This document shows, piece by piece, positions 1 to 7,279 of a DNA stretch of 11,681 bases. Position 1 is the stretch's first letter; every line of letters begins with the position of its first letter. The notes under the pieces were generated by a model. It was not told the origin of the DNA. It did not search any database and saw only the letters and a program-made list of their open reading frames with translations. Source of the DNA: Burkholderiaceae bacterium (GTDB taxonomy: Bacteria > Pseudomonadota > Gammaproteobacteria > Burkholderiales > Burkholderiaceae). Location of the stretch: the NCBI GenBank assembly GCA_022701965.1, contig JAKONL010000308.1, positions 1 through 11,681 of the forward strand, written 5' to 3'. The position numbers and the translations under genes were made by a program.

Positions 1-500
1 GCGTGACCACGCGCGTCGACGACGTCGAGGACGCGCTGCTGAGCGGCCGGCTCGACCGCAAGCGCGCGCGCCTGGGCGTGCTGCGCCGGCTGCTGGTGCG
101 GCTGCAGCGCCTGCTCGCGCCCGAGCCCGCCGCCCTCTTCCGCCTGCTGCAGCACCCGCCGGCCTGGGTGCCGGAGGACGCGCTGCAGGAGCTGCGCGGC
201 GCCAGCGAGGAGTTCTCCGTGGTGCTGCGCGACATGCAGGGCCTGCAGGAGCGCATCAAGCTGCTGCAGGAGGAGATCGCCGCCAGCGTCAACGAGGACA
301 ACAACCGCAGCCTCTACGTGCTGACGGTGGTCACGGTGCTGGCGCTGCCGATCAACATCCTGGCGGGCCTGTTCGGCATGAACGTCGGCGGCATTCCGCT
401 GGCCCAGGACGAGCACGGCTTCTGGATCGTGATGGCCATGGTCGGCGGCTTCACGGCCGCGGCGGCGCTGATCGCGCGGCGCCGCCGCGACGACCGCTGA
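1..500 (+). CDS. CorA/ZntB-type divalent metal transporter, C-terminal part (5' end outside window)
   Basis: The window holds about the last 165 residues of an inner-membrane channel-like transporter of the CorA/ZntB superfamily. These proteins are pentamers that move Mg2+, Zn2+ or related cations. The visible part starts with a long charged, leucine-rich helix, matching the stalk helix of the family. Two membrane segments follow (roughly residues 104-128 and 138-158 of the visible part). The signature GMN lies between them, in the form GMNVGGIP, and the protein ends in a basic tail RRRRDDR. GMN followed by VGG is the pattern I associate with ZntB-like members rather than classical CorA, so zinc or another transition metal is possible; the substrate cannot be read from sequence. 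The frame is open at the left edge. Full-length members have about 320-340 residues, so roughly half is missing and the in-window GTG at 3 is not the start. Confidence 0.88.
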   Translation, partial: VTTRVDDVEDALLSGRLDRKRARLGVLRRLLVRLQRLLAPEPAALFRLLQHPPAWVPEDALQELRGASEEFSVVLRDMQGLQERIKLLQEEIAASVNEDNNRSLYVLTVVTVLALPINILAGLFGMNVGGIPLAQDEHGFWIVMAMVGGFTAAAALIARRRRDDR

Positions 501-576
501 GGCACACACGCACGCCATGCCCGCCCTGCGCGCCGGGCTTGTCGCGAACGTGCTGCGTGCGGGGCAGCTTCGTCGA

Positions 577-582
577 TAAAAT
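577..582 (+). promoter_or_regulatory. Candidate -10 element for the PHP phosphatase gene
   Basis: The hexamer TAAAAT, within GATAAAAT, matches the sigma-70 -10 consensus at five of six positions and stands out in GC-rich surroundings. Six bases separate it from the GTG start at 589, so transcription would begin at or next to the start codon and the mRNA would have no leader. No good -35 hexamer sits 16-18 bases upstream. This is seen in sequence and is not proven promoter activity. Confidence 0.4.
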
Positions 583-588
583 CGGCGG

Positions 589-1443
589 GTGCCCTCCTAT
601 CTCAACGCCGATCTTCACTGCCATTCCGTGGTCTCCGACGGCACGCTCACGCCCGAAGCCCTGGCCGAACGCGCCGCGGCCAACGGCGTCGAACTCTGGG
701 CCCTCACGGACCATGACGAGGTCGGCGGACAGCACCGCGCCATGACCGCGGCGCATGCCAACGGCATGAAGTACCTGACCGGTGCCGAGATCTCCATCAC
801 CTTCGCCAACGAGACCGTGCACATCGTCGGACTCGGCTTCGACCCGGACGACGCGACCCTGCGCGCCGGGCTTCAGGCCACACGCGGCGGGCGCGGCGCC
901 CGGGCGCAGGAGATGGCCGCCGGGCTCGCGAAGGTCGGCATCCACGGCGCGTACGAGGGGGCGCTGACCTTCGTCGGCAATCCCGAACTCATCTCGCGCA
1001 CGCATTTCGCTCGCTTCCTGGTCGAAAGCGGCGTCTGCCGGGACACCCCCGAAGTCTTCCGGAAATACCTGACCGAAGGCAAGCCGGGCTATGTCCCGCA
1101 CCGCTGGGCGACACTGCGGGATGCCGTGCACTGGATCACCGATGCCAAGGGCATCGCCGTGGTCGCACATCCCGGCCGCTACCGGTTCACGGCCAACGAG
1201 GAACATGCGCTCTTCACCGAGTTCCAGGCGCACGGCGGCCGCGCGATCGAGGTGGTGACCGGCAGTCACGCGCCCGCCGAGTACATCGAGTACGCCGAGA
1301 AGGCCATCGAATACGGCTTCGCCGCCTCGCGCGGCAGCGACTTCCACAGCCCCGACGAGAGCCACATGGATCTCGGCAAGCTGCCCTGGCTGCCCGGCAC
1401 GCTGACGCCGGTCTGGGAACTGCTCGAAGACCGGATCCTGTGA
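589..1443 (+). CDS. rnm: PHP-domain 3',5'-nucleoside bisphosphate phosphatase / RNase AM (YciV/Rnm family)
   Basis: This is a 284-residue cytoplasmic metallophosphoesterase of the PHP family. Characterised relatives hydrolyse 3',5'-nucleoside bisphosphates such as pAp. The E. coli homologue YciV (RNase AM) is a 5'-to-3' exonuclease that trims rRNA 5' ends. Metal-binding motifs appear in the expected order: DLHCHSVVSDG (H10, H12, D17), TDHDE (D41, H42), GAEIS (E67), VHIVG (H79), RTHFARF (H139), AHPGRYRF (H194) and GSDFHSP (D251, H253). Length and motif spacing match a complete family member. The GTG at 589 is chosen because family members begin just before the first DLHxH motif and no in-frame alternative fits. 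There is no Shine-Dalgarno sequence; a -10-like hexamer lies six bases upstream. The stop overlaps the GTG of the next gene (GTGA), suggesting translational coupling. The family call is firm; which activity dominates in this organism is inferred. Confidence 0.9.
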   Translation: MPSYLNADLHCHSVVSDGTLTPEALAERAAANGVELWALTDHDEVGGQHRAMTAAHANGMKYLTGAEISITFANETVHIVGLGFDPDDATLRAGLQATRGGRGARAQEMAAGLAKVGIHGAYEGALTFVGNPELISRTHFARFLVESGVCRDTPEVFRKYLTEGKPGYVPHRWATLRDAVHWITDAKGIAVVAHPGRYRFTANEEHALFTEFQAHGGRAIEVVTGSHAPAEYIEYAEKAIEYGFAASRGSDFHSPDESHMDLGKLPWLPGTLTPVWELLEDRIL

Positions 1444-2387
1444 GCGGCGTGCCCGAGGACGGGCCGCCGCGGGCCGAGAGGACCGTCACGCGCGACCGCG
1501 AGTCCGAACGGATCCTCGCCGGCATCGGGTTGGTGCTCGCGGCCGTGGCCTGCTTCGCATCGCTCGATACGGCGACCAAGATCTCGGTCGCCGCGGTGCC
1601 GATCCTGATGGGCGTGTGGTTCCGCTATGCGTTCCAGGCCGTCGCGACGACGGTGTTCCTGCTGCCGCGCCACGGCACCTCGCTGTTGCGCACCGGGCAT
1701 CCCAAGTACCACGTCCTGCGCGGCGCCCTGCTGCTGACCACCAGCATCCTGGCGTTCCTGAGCCTGCGCTACATGCCGCTGCCGGAGTTCACCGCCATCG
1801 TGCTGCTCGCGCCGCTGGCGGTCACGCTGCTCGCTGCGACCGTGCTGAAGGAGCAGGTATCGGCGCTGCGCTGGACGCTGGTGGCCGGCGGGTTCGTCGG
1901 CACGATGGTGATCCTGCGCCCGGGCGGCGGCAGCTTCGGCTGGGCGGTCCTGCTGCCGGCGGGGCTGGTCGTGACCAATGCCTGCTTCCAGGTGCTGACC
2001 AGCAAGCTCGCGCGGACCGAGAACCCGCTGACCATGCATTTCTATACCGGCTGGGTCGGTACGCTGCTGGCGTCCTGCGCCCTGCCGTTCGTCTGGCAGA
2101 CACTGCCGTCGTGGCAGCTGTGGGCGCTGCTCTGCCTGATGGGCTTCATGGGCACCGTCGGCCACTACTTCCTGATCCTGGCGTTCCAGCGCGCGCCGGC
2201 CTCCACGCTCACGCCCTATCTCTACGCGCAGATCGGCTTCGCGATGCTCGGCGGCTGGGTCTTCTTCGACCACGTGCCCGATACGGTGTCGCTGGTCGGC
2301 ATGGGTCTGATCGCCGCCTGCGGCGCCACGGGCGCATGGCTGACCGTGCGCGAGCGTCGCGTGCCGATCGAACCCGCCGAATCCTGA
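1440..2387 (+). CDS. DMT superfamily (EamA family) permease
   Basis: This 315-residue inner-membrane protein has about ten predicted transmembrane segments arranged as two EamA repeats, preceded by a polar N-terminal stretch of about 25 residues (SGVPEDGPPRAERTVTRDRE). Typical EamA features are the FRYAFQ segment near residue 62, the EFTAIVLLAPLAV helix, and a first repeat ending in VGTMVILRPG. A second repeat with YFLILAFQRAP and PYLYAQIGFAMLGGWVFF follows. Family members export amino acids, nucleobases or other metabolites; nothing here identifies the substrate. The GTG start overlaps the preceding stop by four bases, so the gene probably depends on translation of the phosphatase gene. It sits between yciV-like and yciO-like genes, which are direct neighbours in E. 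coli. A role linked to nucleotide turnover is conceivable, but this is only context. Confidence 0.85.
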   Translation: MSGVPEDGPPRAERTVTRDRESERILAGIGLVLAAVACFASLDTATKISVAAVPILMGVWFRYAFQAVATTVFLLPRHGTSLLRTGHPKYHVLRGALLLTTSILAFLSLRYMPLPEFTAIVLLAPLAVTLLAATVLKEQVSALRWTLVAGGFVGTMVILRPGGGSFGWAVLLPAGLVVTNACFQVLTSKLARTENPLTMHFYTGWVGTLLASCALPFVWQTLPSWQLWALLCLMGFMGTVGHYFLILAFQRAPASTLTPYLYAQIGFAMLGGWVFFDHVPDTVSLVGMGLIAACGATGAWLTVRERRVPIEPAES

Positions 2388-2392
2388 AAGGA
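2388..2392 (+). promoter_or_regulatory. Ribosome binding site of yciO
   Basis: AAGGA lies eight bases before the ATG at 2401 and just after the permease stop (2385-2387). It is one of the few clear Shine-Dalgarno sequences in the left half of the window and fixes the yciO start. Confidence 0.7.
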
Positions 2393-2400
2393 ACAACGTC

Positions 2401-3036
2401 ATGGCCCAGTTCTTCGAACTCCATCCCGACAATCCGCAGCAGCGGCTGCTGAAGCAGGCCGTCGCGCTGCTGCAACGCGGCGAGGTGCTCGCCGTCCCCA
2501 CCGATTCGAGCTACGCGCTGGTCTGCCATCTCGACGACAAGGACGCCGTGGACCGCCTGCGCCGCATCCGGCAGGTCGACGACAAGCACCACCTCACGCT
2601 GCTGTGCCGCGACCTGAGCGAACTCGCCAACTACGCGAAGGTCGACAACCGGCAGTACCGGCTGCTCAAGGTCGCGACGCCGGGCCCGTATACCTTCATC
2701 CTCGAGGCGACCAAGGAAGTGCCCCGCCGCGTCAGTCATCCGCAGCGCAAGACCATCGGCCTGCGCGTGCCGGACCACAAGGTGCTCTGCGAACTCCTGA
2801 CCCTCCACGGTGCGCCGCTGCTCGCGACGACGCTGATCCCGCCGGACGAGACCGAACCCATGAACGACGCCGCGGAAATCCGCGACCGCTTCGAGAAGCT
2901 GATCGGCGGCGTGGTGGACGCCGGCGCCTGTGCGTCGGAGCCGACCACGGTGGTGGACCTCACGCCGATGGGCGACGGCGGAGAGCCGGCGCTGATCCGC
3001 CAGGGACGCGGTGCGCTGTCGCTGCTCGGCCTGTAG
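2401..3036 (+). CDS. yciO: YciO, Sua5/YrdC/YciO family protein (TsaC paralogue)
   Basis: This 211-residue cytoplasmic protein has the YrdC fold. The family includes TsaC/Sua5, which make threonylcarbamoyl-AMP for the t6A37 modification of tRNA, but YciO is a separate branch whose role is less settled. Signs of the YciO branch are FFELHPDNPQQRL at the N-terminus, VPTDSSYAL (residues 32-40), VDDKHHLTLLCRDLSELA, TPGPYTFILEATKEVPRRV, RKTIGLRVPDH, and a C-terminal PTTVVDLT. These segments align well with what I recall of E. coli YciO. Length is normal with no C-terminal Sua5 domain. The start is supported by AAGGA eight bases upstream. In E. coli yciO lies beside yciV; here a permease gene separates them. 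Automated annotation would probably call it L-threonylcarbamoyladenylate synthase, which overstates what is known for this branch. Confidence 0.88.
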   Translation: MAQFFELHPDNPQQRLLKQAVALLQRGEVLAVPTDSSYALVCHLDDKDAVDRLRRIRQVDDKHHLTLLCRDLSELANYAKVDNRQYRLLKVATPGPYTFILEATKEVPRRVSHPQRKTIGLRVPDHKVLCELLTLHGAPLLATTLIPPDETEPMNDAAEIRDRFEKLIGGVVDAGACASEPTTVVDLTPMGDGGEPALIRQGRGALSLLGL

Positions 3037-3077
3037 CGCATTGCCTACCGAGAAATCGCCCTCGATGCAATGGCGTC

Positions 3078-3086
3078 TGAGACAAT
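3078..3086 (+). promoter_or_regulatory. Candidate extended -10 element before the M50 protease gene
   Basis: TGAGACAAT has the TGn of an extended -10 followed by GACAAT, which matches TATAAT at four of six positions. Six bases separate it from the GTG at 3093, the same geometry as at 577-589. A start site here would give a leaderless mRNA. No convincing -35 is visible. The call rests on one short motif. Confidence 0.35.
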
Positions 3087-3092
3087 GAGTAA

Positions 3093-3764
3093 GTGGATAT
3101 AACAAGCCTCGTCCAAACCGTCCTGATCTATGCGCTGCCCGTGATATTCGCCATCACGGTCCATGAAGCGGCGCATGGGTACGCGGCACGGTATTTCGGC
3201 GACGACACCGCCTACGACATGGGCCGGATGACGCTCAATCCGATCCGCCACATCGACCCGGTCGGCACCGTCCTGATGCCGCTGATGCTCTATTTCGCGA
3301 CCTCCGGCGCCTTCCTCTTCGGTTACGCCAAGCCGGTGCCGGTGCAGTTCGGCAACCTGCGCCATCCCAAGCGCGACATGATCTGGGTCGCGCTCGCCGG
3401 TCCGGCCTCGAACTTCGCGATGGCGATCGGCTGGGCGCTGGTGCTCGTCGCGCTGGTCGCATCGGGCGTCGACGAAAGCTTCTTTCTCAGGATGGCGCAG
3501 GGCGGCGTGCTGGTCAACCTGGTGATGTGGGCGTTCAACCTGTTTCCCCTGCCACCGCTCGACGGCGGCCGCGTACTCGCCGGCCTGCTGCCGCGCGGCG
3601 GCGTCCAGACCCTGCTCGCGCGCATCGAGCCGTTCGGCTTTTTCATCGTCCTCGCGCTGGTGCTCGCCGGTGTGATCGGCACCTGGTGGCTGAGCCCGCT
3701 GATCGGCTTCGGCTCGCGGGCCATCGGCCTTCTCATCTCGCCGCTCGCCGCGCTGGCGCACTAG
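3093..3764 (+). CDS. Site-2 protease-like M50 family membrane metalloprotease
   Basis: This 223-residue polytopic inner-membrane protein belongs to the compact M50 (S2P-like) group. The zinc motif HEAAH is at residues 24-28 inside the first hydrophobic segment (VIFAITVHEAAHGY). The second zinc-ligand motif is PPLDGGR (residues 154-160, ligand D157), and an AGPASN loop lies at 102-107. There are about five or six membrane segments. There is no PDZ domain, so it is not a full RseP (about 450 residues). It belongs to the short family often found next to trpS, whose substrates are unknown to me. All catalytic residues are present, so activity is likely. The GTG at 3093 places HEAAH at the family's usual distance from the N-terminus. 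No Shine-Dalgarno is visible, and a five-codon out-of-frame ATG reading frame (3085-3102) crosses the start. Only 15 bases separate it from trpS, so the two are probably co-transcribed. Confidence 0.86.
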   Translation: MDITSLVQTVLIYALPVIFAITVHEAAHGYAARYFGDDTAYDMGRMTLNPIRHIDPVGTVLMPLMLYFATSGAFLFGYAKPVPVQFGNLRHPKRDMIWVALAGPASNFAMAIGWALVLVALVASGVDESFFLRMAQGGVLVNLVMWAFNLFPLPPLDGGRVLAGLLPRGGVQTLLARIEPFGFFIVLALVLAGVIGTWWLSPLIGFGSRAIGLLISPLAALAH

Positions 3765-3779
3765 CCGGCCTGCTTTTCC

Positions 3780-5096
3780 ATGACACAGCCTACCTCGACC
3801 ACTCGCTTCCTCACCGGCATCACGACCAGCGGGACGCCGCACCTCGGCAACTATGTCGGCTCGGTGCGGCATTCGGTCCGCTTCAGCCAGCGCGCGGACG
3901 TCCAGAGCTTCTACTTCCTCGCCGACTACCACGCGCTGATCAAGGTCGGCGACCCGGTGCGCATCCAGCGTTCGACGCTGGAGATCGCCGCGTCGTGGCT
4001 GGCCTGCGGGCTTGATCCGGAGCGCGTGACCTTCTATCGCCAGTCCGACATTCCGGAGATCGCCGAGCTGACCTGGTTCCTGACCTGCGTCACGGGCAAG
4101 GGCATGCTCAACCGCGCCCATGCCTACAAGGCATCGATGGACCGCAACGTCGCCCGGGGCGAAGACCCCGACGCCGACGTCACGGCCGGGCTCTTCATGT
4201 ATCCGGTGCTGATGGGTGCCGACATCCTGCTGTTCAACGCCCAGAAGGTGCCGGTCGGACGCGACCAGATCCAGCACATCGAGATGGCGCGCGACATCGC
4301 ACAGCGCTTCAACCATCTCTACGGCGAGCATTTCACGCTGCCCGAGGCCGAGATCGACGAGGCCGTGGCGACCCTGCCGGGCCTCGATGGCCGCAAGATG
4401 AGCAAGAGCTACGACAACACGATCCCGCTCTTCACGCCGCGCGCGCAGCTGCAGAAACTCATCGGCGGCATCGTCACCGACTCGCGCATGCCGGGCGAGC
4501 CCAAGGACACCGAGGGCTCGGCGCTGTTCCAGATCTTCCAGGCCTTCGCCGACTCCGAGGAAACCGACGGCCTGCGCCGGCAGTTCGCCGAGGGCATCGG
4601 CTGGGGCGATGCCAAGCAGGTGGTGTTCGAGCGCATCGACCGCGAACTCGCACCGTTGCGCGCCCGCTACGAGGACCTCCTCGCCGATCCCGCACGCATC
4701 GAGGGCATCCTCCACGCAGGCGCGGAAAAGGCGCGAGCGCTGTCTCGACCCTTCATCGGGCGGTTGCGGCACGCCGTCGGTTTGCGCACACTGGGCTCGG
4801 ACACCGGAAAGGGCGCGACGAAGTCGGCCAAGGTGGCCAGGCCCGCCTTCAAGCAGTACCGCGAGCGAGATGGAAACTTCTATTTCAAGCTGCTGGACGG
4901 CCAAGGTGACCTGCTGCTGCAGAGCCTCGGCTTCGCGACGCCCCAGGAGGCCGGAAAGGCGATCGGCGCCCTCCAGGCCGGTGGTGCGAGCGGACTTCCG
5001 GCGCTTCTGGCGCAATTGGAACCGATCGACAATTCAAGGATGCGGACGGTGGCGAACGCATTGGAGGCGCTCGCCCGGCCGACGAGCGACAACTGA
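3780..5096 (+). CDS. trpS: Tryptophan--tRNA ligase with C-terminal extension
   Basis: This class I aminoacyl-tRNA synthetase charges tRNA-Trp in the cytoplasm. The HIGH-type motif appears as PHLGN (residues 20-24) after TSGT, and the second ATP-binding motif is KMSKS (206-210) in GRKMSKSYDNT. Other family signatures are FYFLADYHAL, MYPVLMGADILLFNA, VPVGRDQIQHIEMARDIA and the anticodon-binding helices around 262-320. The protein has 438 residues, about 100 more than E. coli TrpS (334). After residue 333 there is a Gly/Lys/Ser linker. A short beta-rich segment follows (about 356-400: FKQYRERDGNFYFKLLDG, then LLLQSLGFATPQEAGKAI). This resembles the YegP-type DUF1508 fold, and a hydrophobic tail closes the protein. 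I recall similar tails on other Burkholderiales TrpS proteins. The ATG lies 15 bases after the M50 stop; no clear Shine-Dalgarno is present. Core assignment is certain; the extension assignment is moderate. Confidence 0.96.
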   Translation: MTQPTSTTRFLTGITTSGTPHLGNYVGSVRHSVRFSQRADVQSFYFLADYHALIKVGDPVRIQRSTLEIAASWLACGLDPERVTFYRQSDIPEIAELTWFLTCVTGKGMLNRAHAYKASMDRNVARGEDPDADVTAGLFMYPVLMGADILLFNAQKVPVGRDQIQHIEMARDIAQRFNHLYGEHFTLPEAEIDEAVATLPGLDGRKMSKSYDNTIPLFTPRAQLQKLIGGIVTDSRMPGEPKDTEGSALFQIFQAFADSEETDGLRRQFAEGIGWGDAKQVVFERIDRELAPLRARYEDLLADPARIEGILHAGAEKARALSRPFIGRLRHAVGLRTLGSDTGKGATKSAKVARPAFKQYRERDGNFYFKLLDGQGDLLLQSLGFATPQEAGKAIGALQAGGASGLPALLAQLEPIDNSRMRTVANALEALARPTSDN

Positions 5097-5160
5097 GAGT
5101 TTTCCCGCAGCGGGTGCGGATCGCCGGCCCGTGCGTCCCCCCAGATTTTGAAAGCAGACC

Positions 5161-5760
5161 ATGAGCATTTACGTTATCGATGATCACCCCCTGATGCGCG
5201 ACGCCATCGTGATGGTGCTTCGCCGCCTGCGTCCTGCAGAGAACATCGTCGAGCTCGAGCGGCTCGACAAGCTGACGGCCGCCGTCAAGCAGCACGGCAT
5301 GCCCGACCTGTTCTGCCTCGACCTGAAGCTGCCCGACACCACCGGCTGCTCCGGCGTCATCGCGGTCAAGCAGATCTACCCGGACGTCCCGATCGCCGTC
5401 TATTCGGCCTCCCCGGCCGCCGACATGGAGGAGGCCTGCATCGAAGCCGGCGCCGACACGTACATCGAGAAGTCCGCGAGCTCCGCTGAACTGACCGCCG
5501 CGCTGCGCGGTCTGCTGATGGCCGACAGCGAGGCCGAGGAGCCCGCCGCCGCATCGAGCAGCAAGCTGTCGAAACGCCAGACGCAACTGATCGCGATGCT
5601 CGACAAGGGCATGAGCAACCGCGACATCGCCTCCGAACTCGAAATCAGCGAACACACGGTCAAGGTCCATCTGTGGCGCCTGTTCCGGCGGCTCGGCGTC
5701 AAGAGCCGCACGCAGGCACTGCATCACGCCCGCAATCACGGCCTGCTCTCGGGCGCCTGA
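5161..5760 (+). CDS. NarL/FixJ-family response regulator (REC plus LuxR-type HTH)
   Basis: This 199-residue two-component regulator has an N-terminal receiver domain (about 1-120) with acidic pair D7/D8, phosphoacceptor D54 in FCLDLKLPD, S82 at the conserved Thr/Ser position, and K104 in YIEKSAS. A Glu/Ala/Ser-rich linker leads to a LuxR-type helix-turn-helix (about 138-195) with LSKRQTQLIAMLDKGMSNR, then IASELEISEHTVKVH and a second helix LWRLFRRLGVKSRTQ. All phosphorylation residues are intact, so it should be a phosphorylation-dependent DNA-binding regulator. The ATG at 5161 gives a receiver domain beginning right at its first strand; the upstream sequence is AAAGCAGACC with at best a weak ribosome site. 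It converges on the histidine kinase gene across a shared terminator, which makes that kinase the likely partner. Targets are unknown; the dyad at 7403-7437 is one candidate. Confidence 0.93.
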   Translation: MSIYVIDDHPLMRDAIVMVLRRLRPAENIVELERLDKLTAAVKQHGMPDLFCLDLKLPDTTGCSGVIAVKQIYPDVPIAVYSASPAADMEEACIEAGADTYIEKSASSAELTAALRGLLMADSEAEEPAAASSSKLSKRQTQLIAMLDKGMSNRDIASELEISEHTVKVHLWRLFRRLGVKSRTQALHHARNHGLLSGA

Positions 5761-5779
5761 CGTCGACGATCTCCAATCG

Positions 5780-5810
5780 AAAAAGGGGCCGTTCGACGGC
5801 CCCTTTTTTT
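5780..5810. terminator. Bidirectional rho-independent terminator between convergent genes
   Basis: GGGGCCG (5785-5791) and CGGCCCC (5797-5803) form a 7-bp GC stem with a TTCGA loop. It is followed by seven Ts (5804-5810) and preceded by five As (5780-5784), so the stem can extend and the structure works in both directions. It lies 19 bases after the response regulator stop and 22 bases beyond the kinase stop on the other strand. Confidence 0.93.
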
Positions 5811-5832
5811 GTTGTGGCGCATACCGCCCCGC

Positions 5833-7269
5833 CTAGCCGACCGCCCCCGAAATGCGAGTCTGCGCCTGGGACTCGTCGGCGTCGTTGAGCGCCACGCGGA
5901 ACACGCTGCCGCGCCCGAGCCGCGAGCGCACGCTGACCGGATGCCCCAGCGCATGCGAGAGCCGTGCGACGATGGCCAGGCCGAGTCCGAAGCCGTCGGA
6001 CGTCCCGGCGTGGTCGGCGACCTTGTAGAACTCCAGGAACACGTCGCGCAGGTGCTCGCGCGCGATGCCGATGCCGGTGTCCCACACCTCCACGCGCAAC
6101 CCGTCGCCGGTCTGGCGGGAGGCGAGCAGCACGCCGCCTTCGGCCGTGTACTTGATCGCGTTGGCCAGCAGGTTTCCGAGCATGCGGCGCACCCGGATCG
6201 GATCGGTGAGCACCACGCCCCGCGTCGCATGGACACTGAACTTCAGTCCCTTCGCCTCGGCCACGGGGCGGTACTGGAGCTCCAGATCGTGCAGGAGTTG
6301 AGCGACGTCGACGCGCTCGATGTGCAGCTTGACCTGGCCAGAATCGATGCGCGCCAGGTCGAATAGCGAATCGAACAGTGCATTGACCGCATGGGTGGCA
6401 CGCACGATCTTGGGCGCGATCTCCTGCACCAGCTCGGGCTCGTTGCGCAGCCAGTCGGCATAGAGCGACAGCGCCAGCACCGGCTGGCGCATGTCGTGCG
6501 CCGCACTGGCCAGGAAGCGGTTCTTCATCGCCACTGCGGAGACGGCCGCCTGGCGCTGCTGCGTGAGCGAGTTGATCAGGATGTGGTTGTGGAACAGCAG
6601 CTCGAAGCTGTTGCGCGCCGTCTCGTGGATGCGACGTCCCGAGCGCAGCAGCAGCCACCAGTGGAGCACCGGCAGCAGCAGGAAACCGTAATGGAAATGC
6701 GGACGCTGGAAGTCCATCTCGATCACGCGGAAGGCCACGGCGGCCATCATCGTGCTGAACAGGACGTTGACGTAGCGCCGCAGCAGCGGCGGATAGAGCG
6801 CCAGGCCGTTGAGCGGGAACGTCGCCACGCCCGCGACGATCAGCCAGCTCATGAACTGGTTCACGATCCGCGTGCGCTCGAAGAAGATCAGGATCGACAG
6901 GCCCCAGGCGAAGGCGCTGCCCGCCCAAAGATAGCGGTAGCGGTCGACGAACTGCTGCTGCGAAGCCGAATCCTTGTCGGCGTAGTCGCGGGTATAGACG
7001 CGTTCGCCCCAGACGCGACAGGCCGTGGCGACGGTTCCGACGACGAGCCAGAGGAACAGTTGCCAGCGCGGTACGTGCCCCCAGCTCAGGCTCACCATGG
7101 CCGGCATCAGCGCTGCGGCGAGCAGGTAGGAGCCGCGCGCGGCGCGCATGAGGCTGCGGATCAGTTCGCCACGAACCCACGGCTCCGCTTCGTCGGCTGT
7201 CGCGGGCGCAGGCGTCAAGCTCGCGAACGACGAGTTTCCCAACCCGACAAAGGACGAATTACCCTTCAT
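5833..7269 (-). CDS. Membrane histidine kinase of the HDxRQP type
   Basis: This 478-residue sensor kinase has an N-terminal membrane region with about six hydrophobic segments (roughly residues 47-62, 70-84, 113-130, 139-160, 166-182, 194-208). It has no recognisable periplasmic sensor domain, so the signal may be sensed in the membrane. A helical linker (212-250) leads to the DHp domain with H258 in AAHDMRQPVLAL. The ATPase domain has an N-box (NLLANAIKYT, 366-375), G1 (DTGIG, 397-401), an F-box (FLEFYKV) and G2 (GFGLGLAI, 426-433). Many HDxRQP kinases carry a fused C-terminal receiver; this one ends without it, fitting a separate convergent response regulator. The ATG at 7269 is preferred over an in-frame GTG at 7281 because a strong Shine-Dalgarno sequence lies between them and that GTG is inside it. 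GNSSF occurs twice near the N-terminus (residues 3-7 and 11-15). Confidence 0.92.
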   Translation of the reverse strand: MKGNSSFVGLGNSSFASLTPAPATADEAEPWVRGELIRSLMRAARGSYLLAAALMPAMVSLSWGHVPRWQLFLWLVVGTVATACRVWGERVYTRDYADKDSASQQQFVDRYRYLWAGSAFAWGLSILIFFERTRIVNQFMSWLIVAGVATFPLNGLALYPPLLRRYVNVLFSTMMAAVAFRVIEMDFQRPHFHYGFLLLPVLHWWLLLRSGRRIHETARNSFELLFHNHILINSLTQQRQAAVSAVAMKNRFLASAAHDMRQPVLALSLYADWLRNEPELVQEIAPKIVRATHAVNALFDSLFDLARIDSGQVKLHIERVDVAQLLHDLELQYRPVAEAKGLKFSVHATRGVVLTDPIRVRRMLGNLLANAIKYTAEGGVLLASRQTGDGLRVEVWDTGIGIAREHLRDVFLEFYKVADHAGTSDGFGLGLAIVARLSHALGHPVSVRSRLGRGSVFRVALNDADESQAQTRISGAVG

Positions 7270-7279
7270 GGCGCCAATC

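Noticed and set aside
519..538. Short inverted repeat GCCCG/CGGGC after the CorA-like gene as a terminator
   Set aside because: The stem is only five base pairs with a ten-base loop and no T-run. Such stems are common by chance at this GC content.
1266..2501. 411-codon - strand frame opposite the permease gene
   Set aside because: Gln/Arg/His-rich translation without domain features, opposite a well-supported membrane protein.
3045..5015. 656-codon - strand frame opposite the M50 and trpS genes
   Set aside because: It is antisense to two certain genes, and its composition is typical of complement-strand artefacts.
5104..5114. Palindrome CCCGC-A-GCGGG just after trpS
   Set aside because: No loop large enough for a hairpin and no T-tract. 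Not convincing as a terminator and too simple to call an operator.
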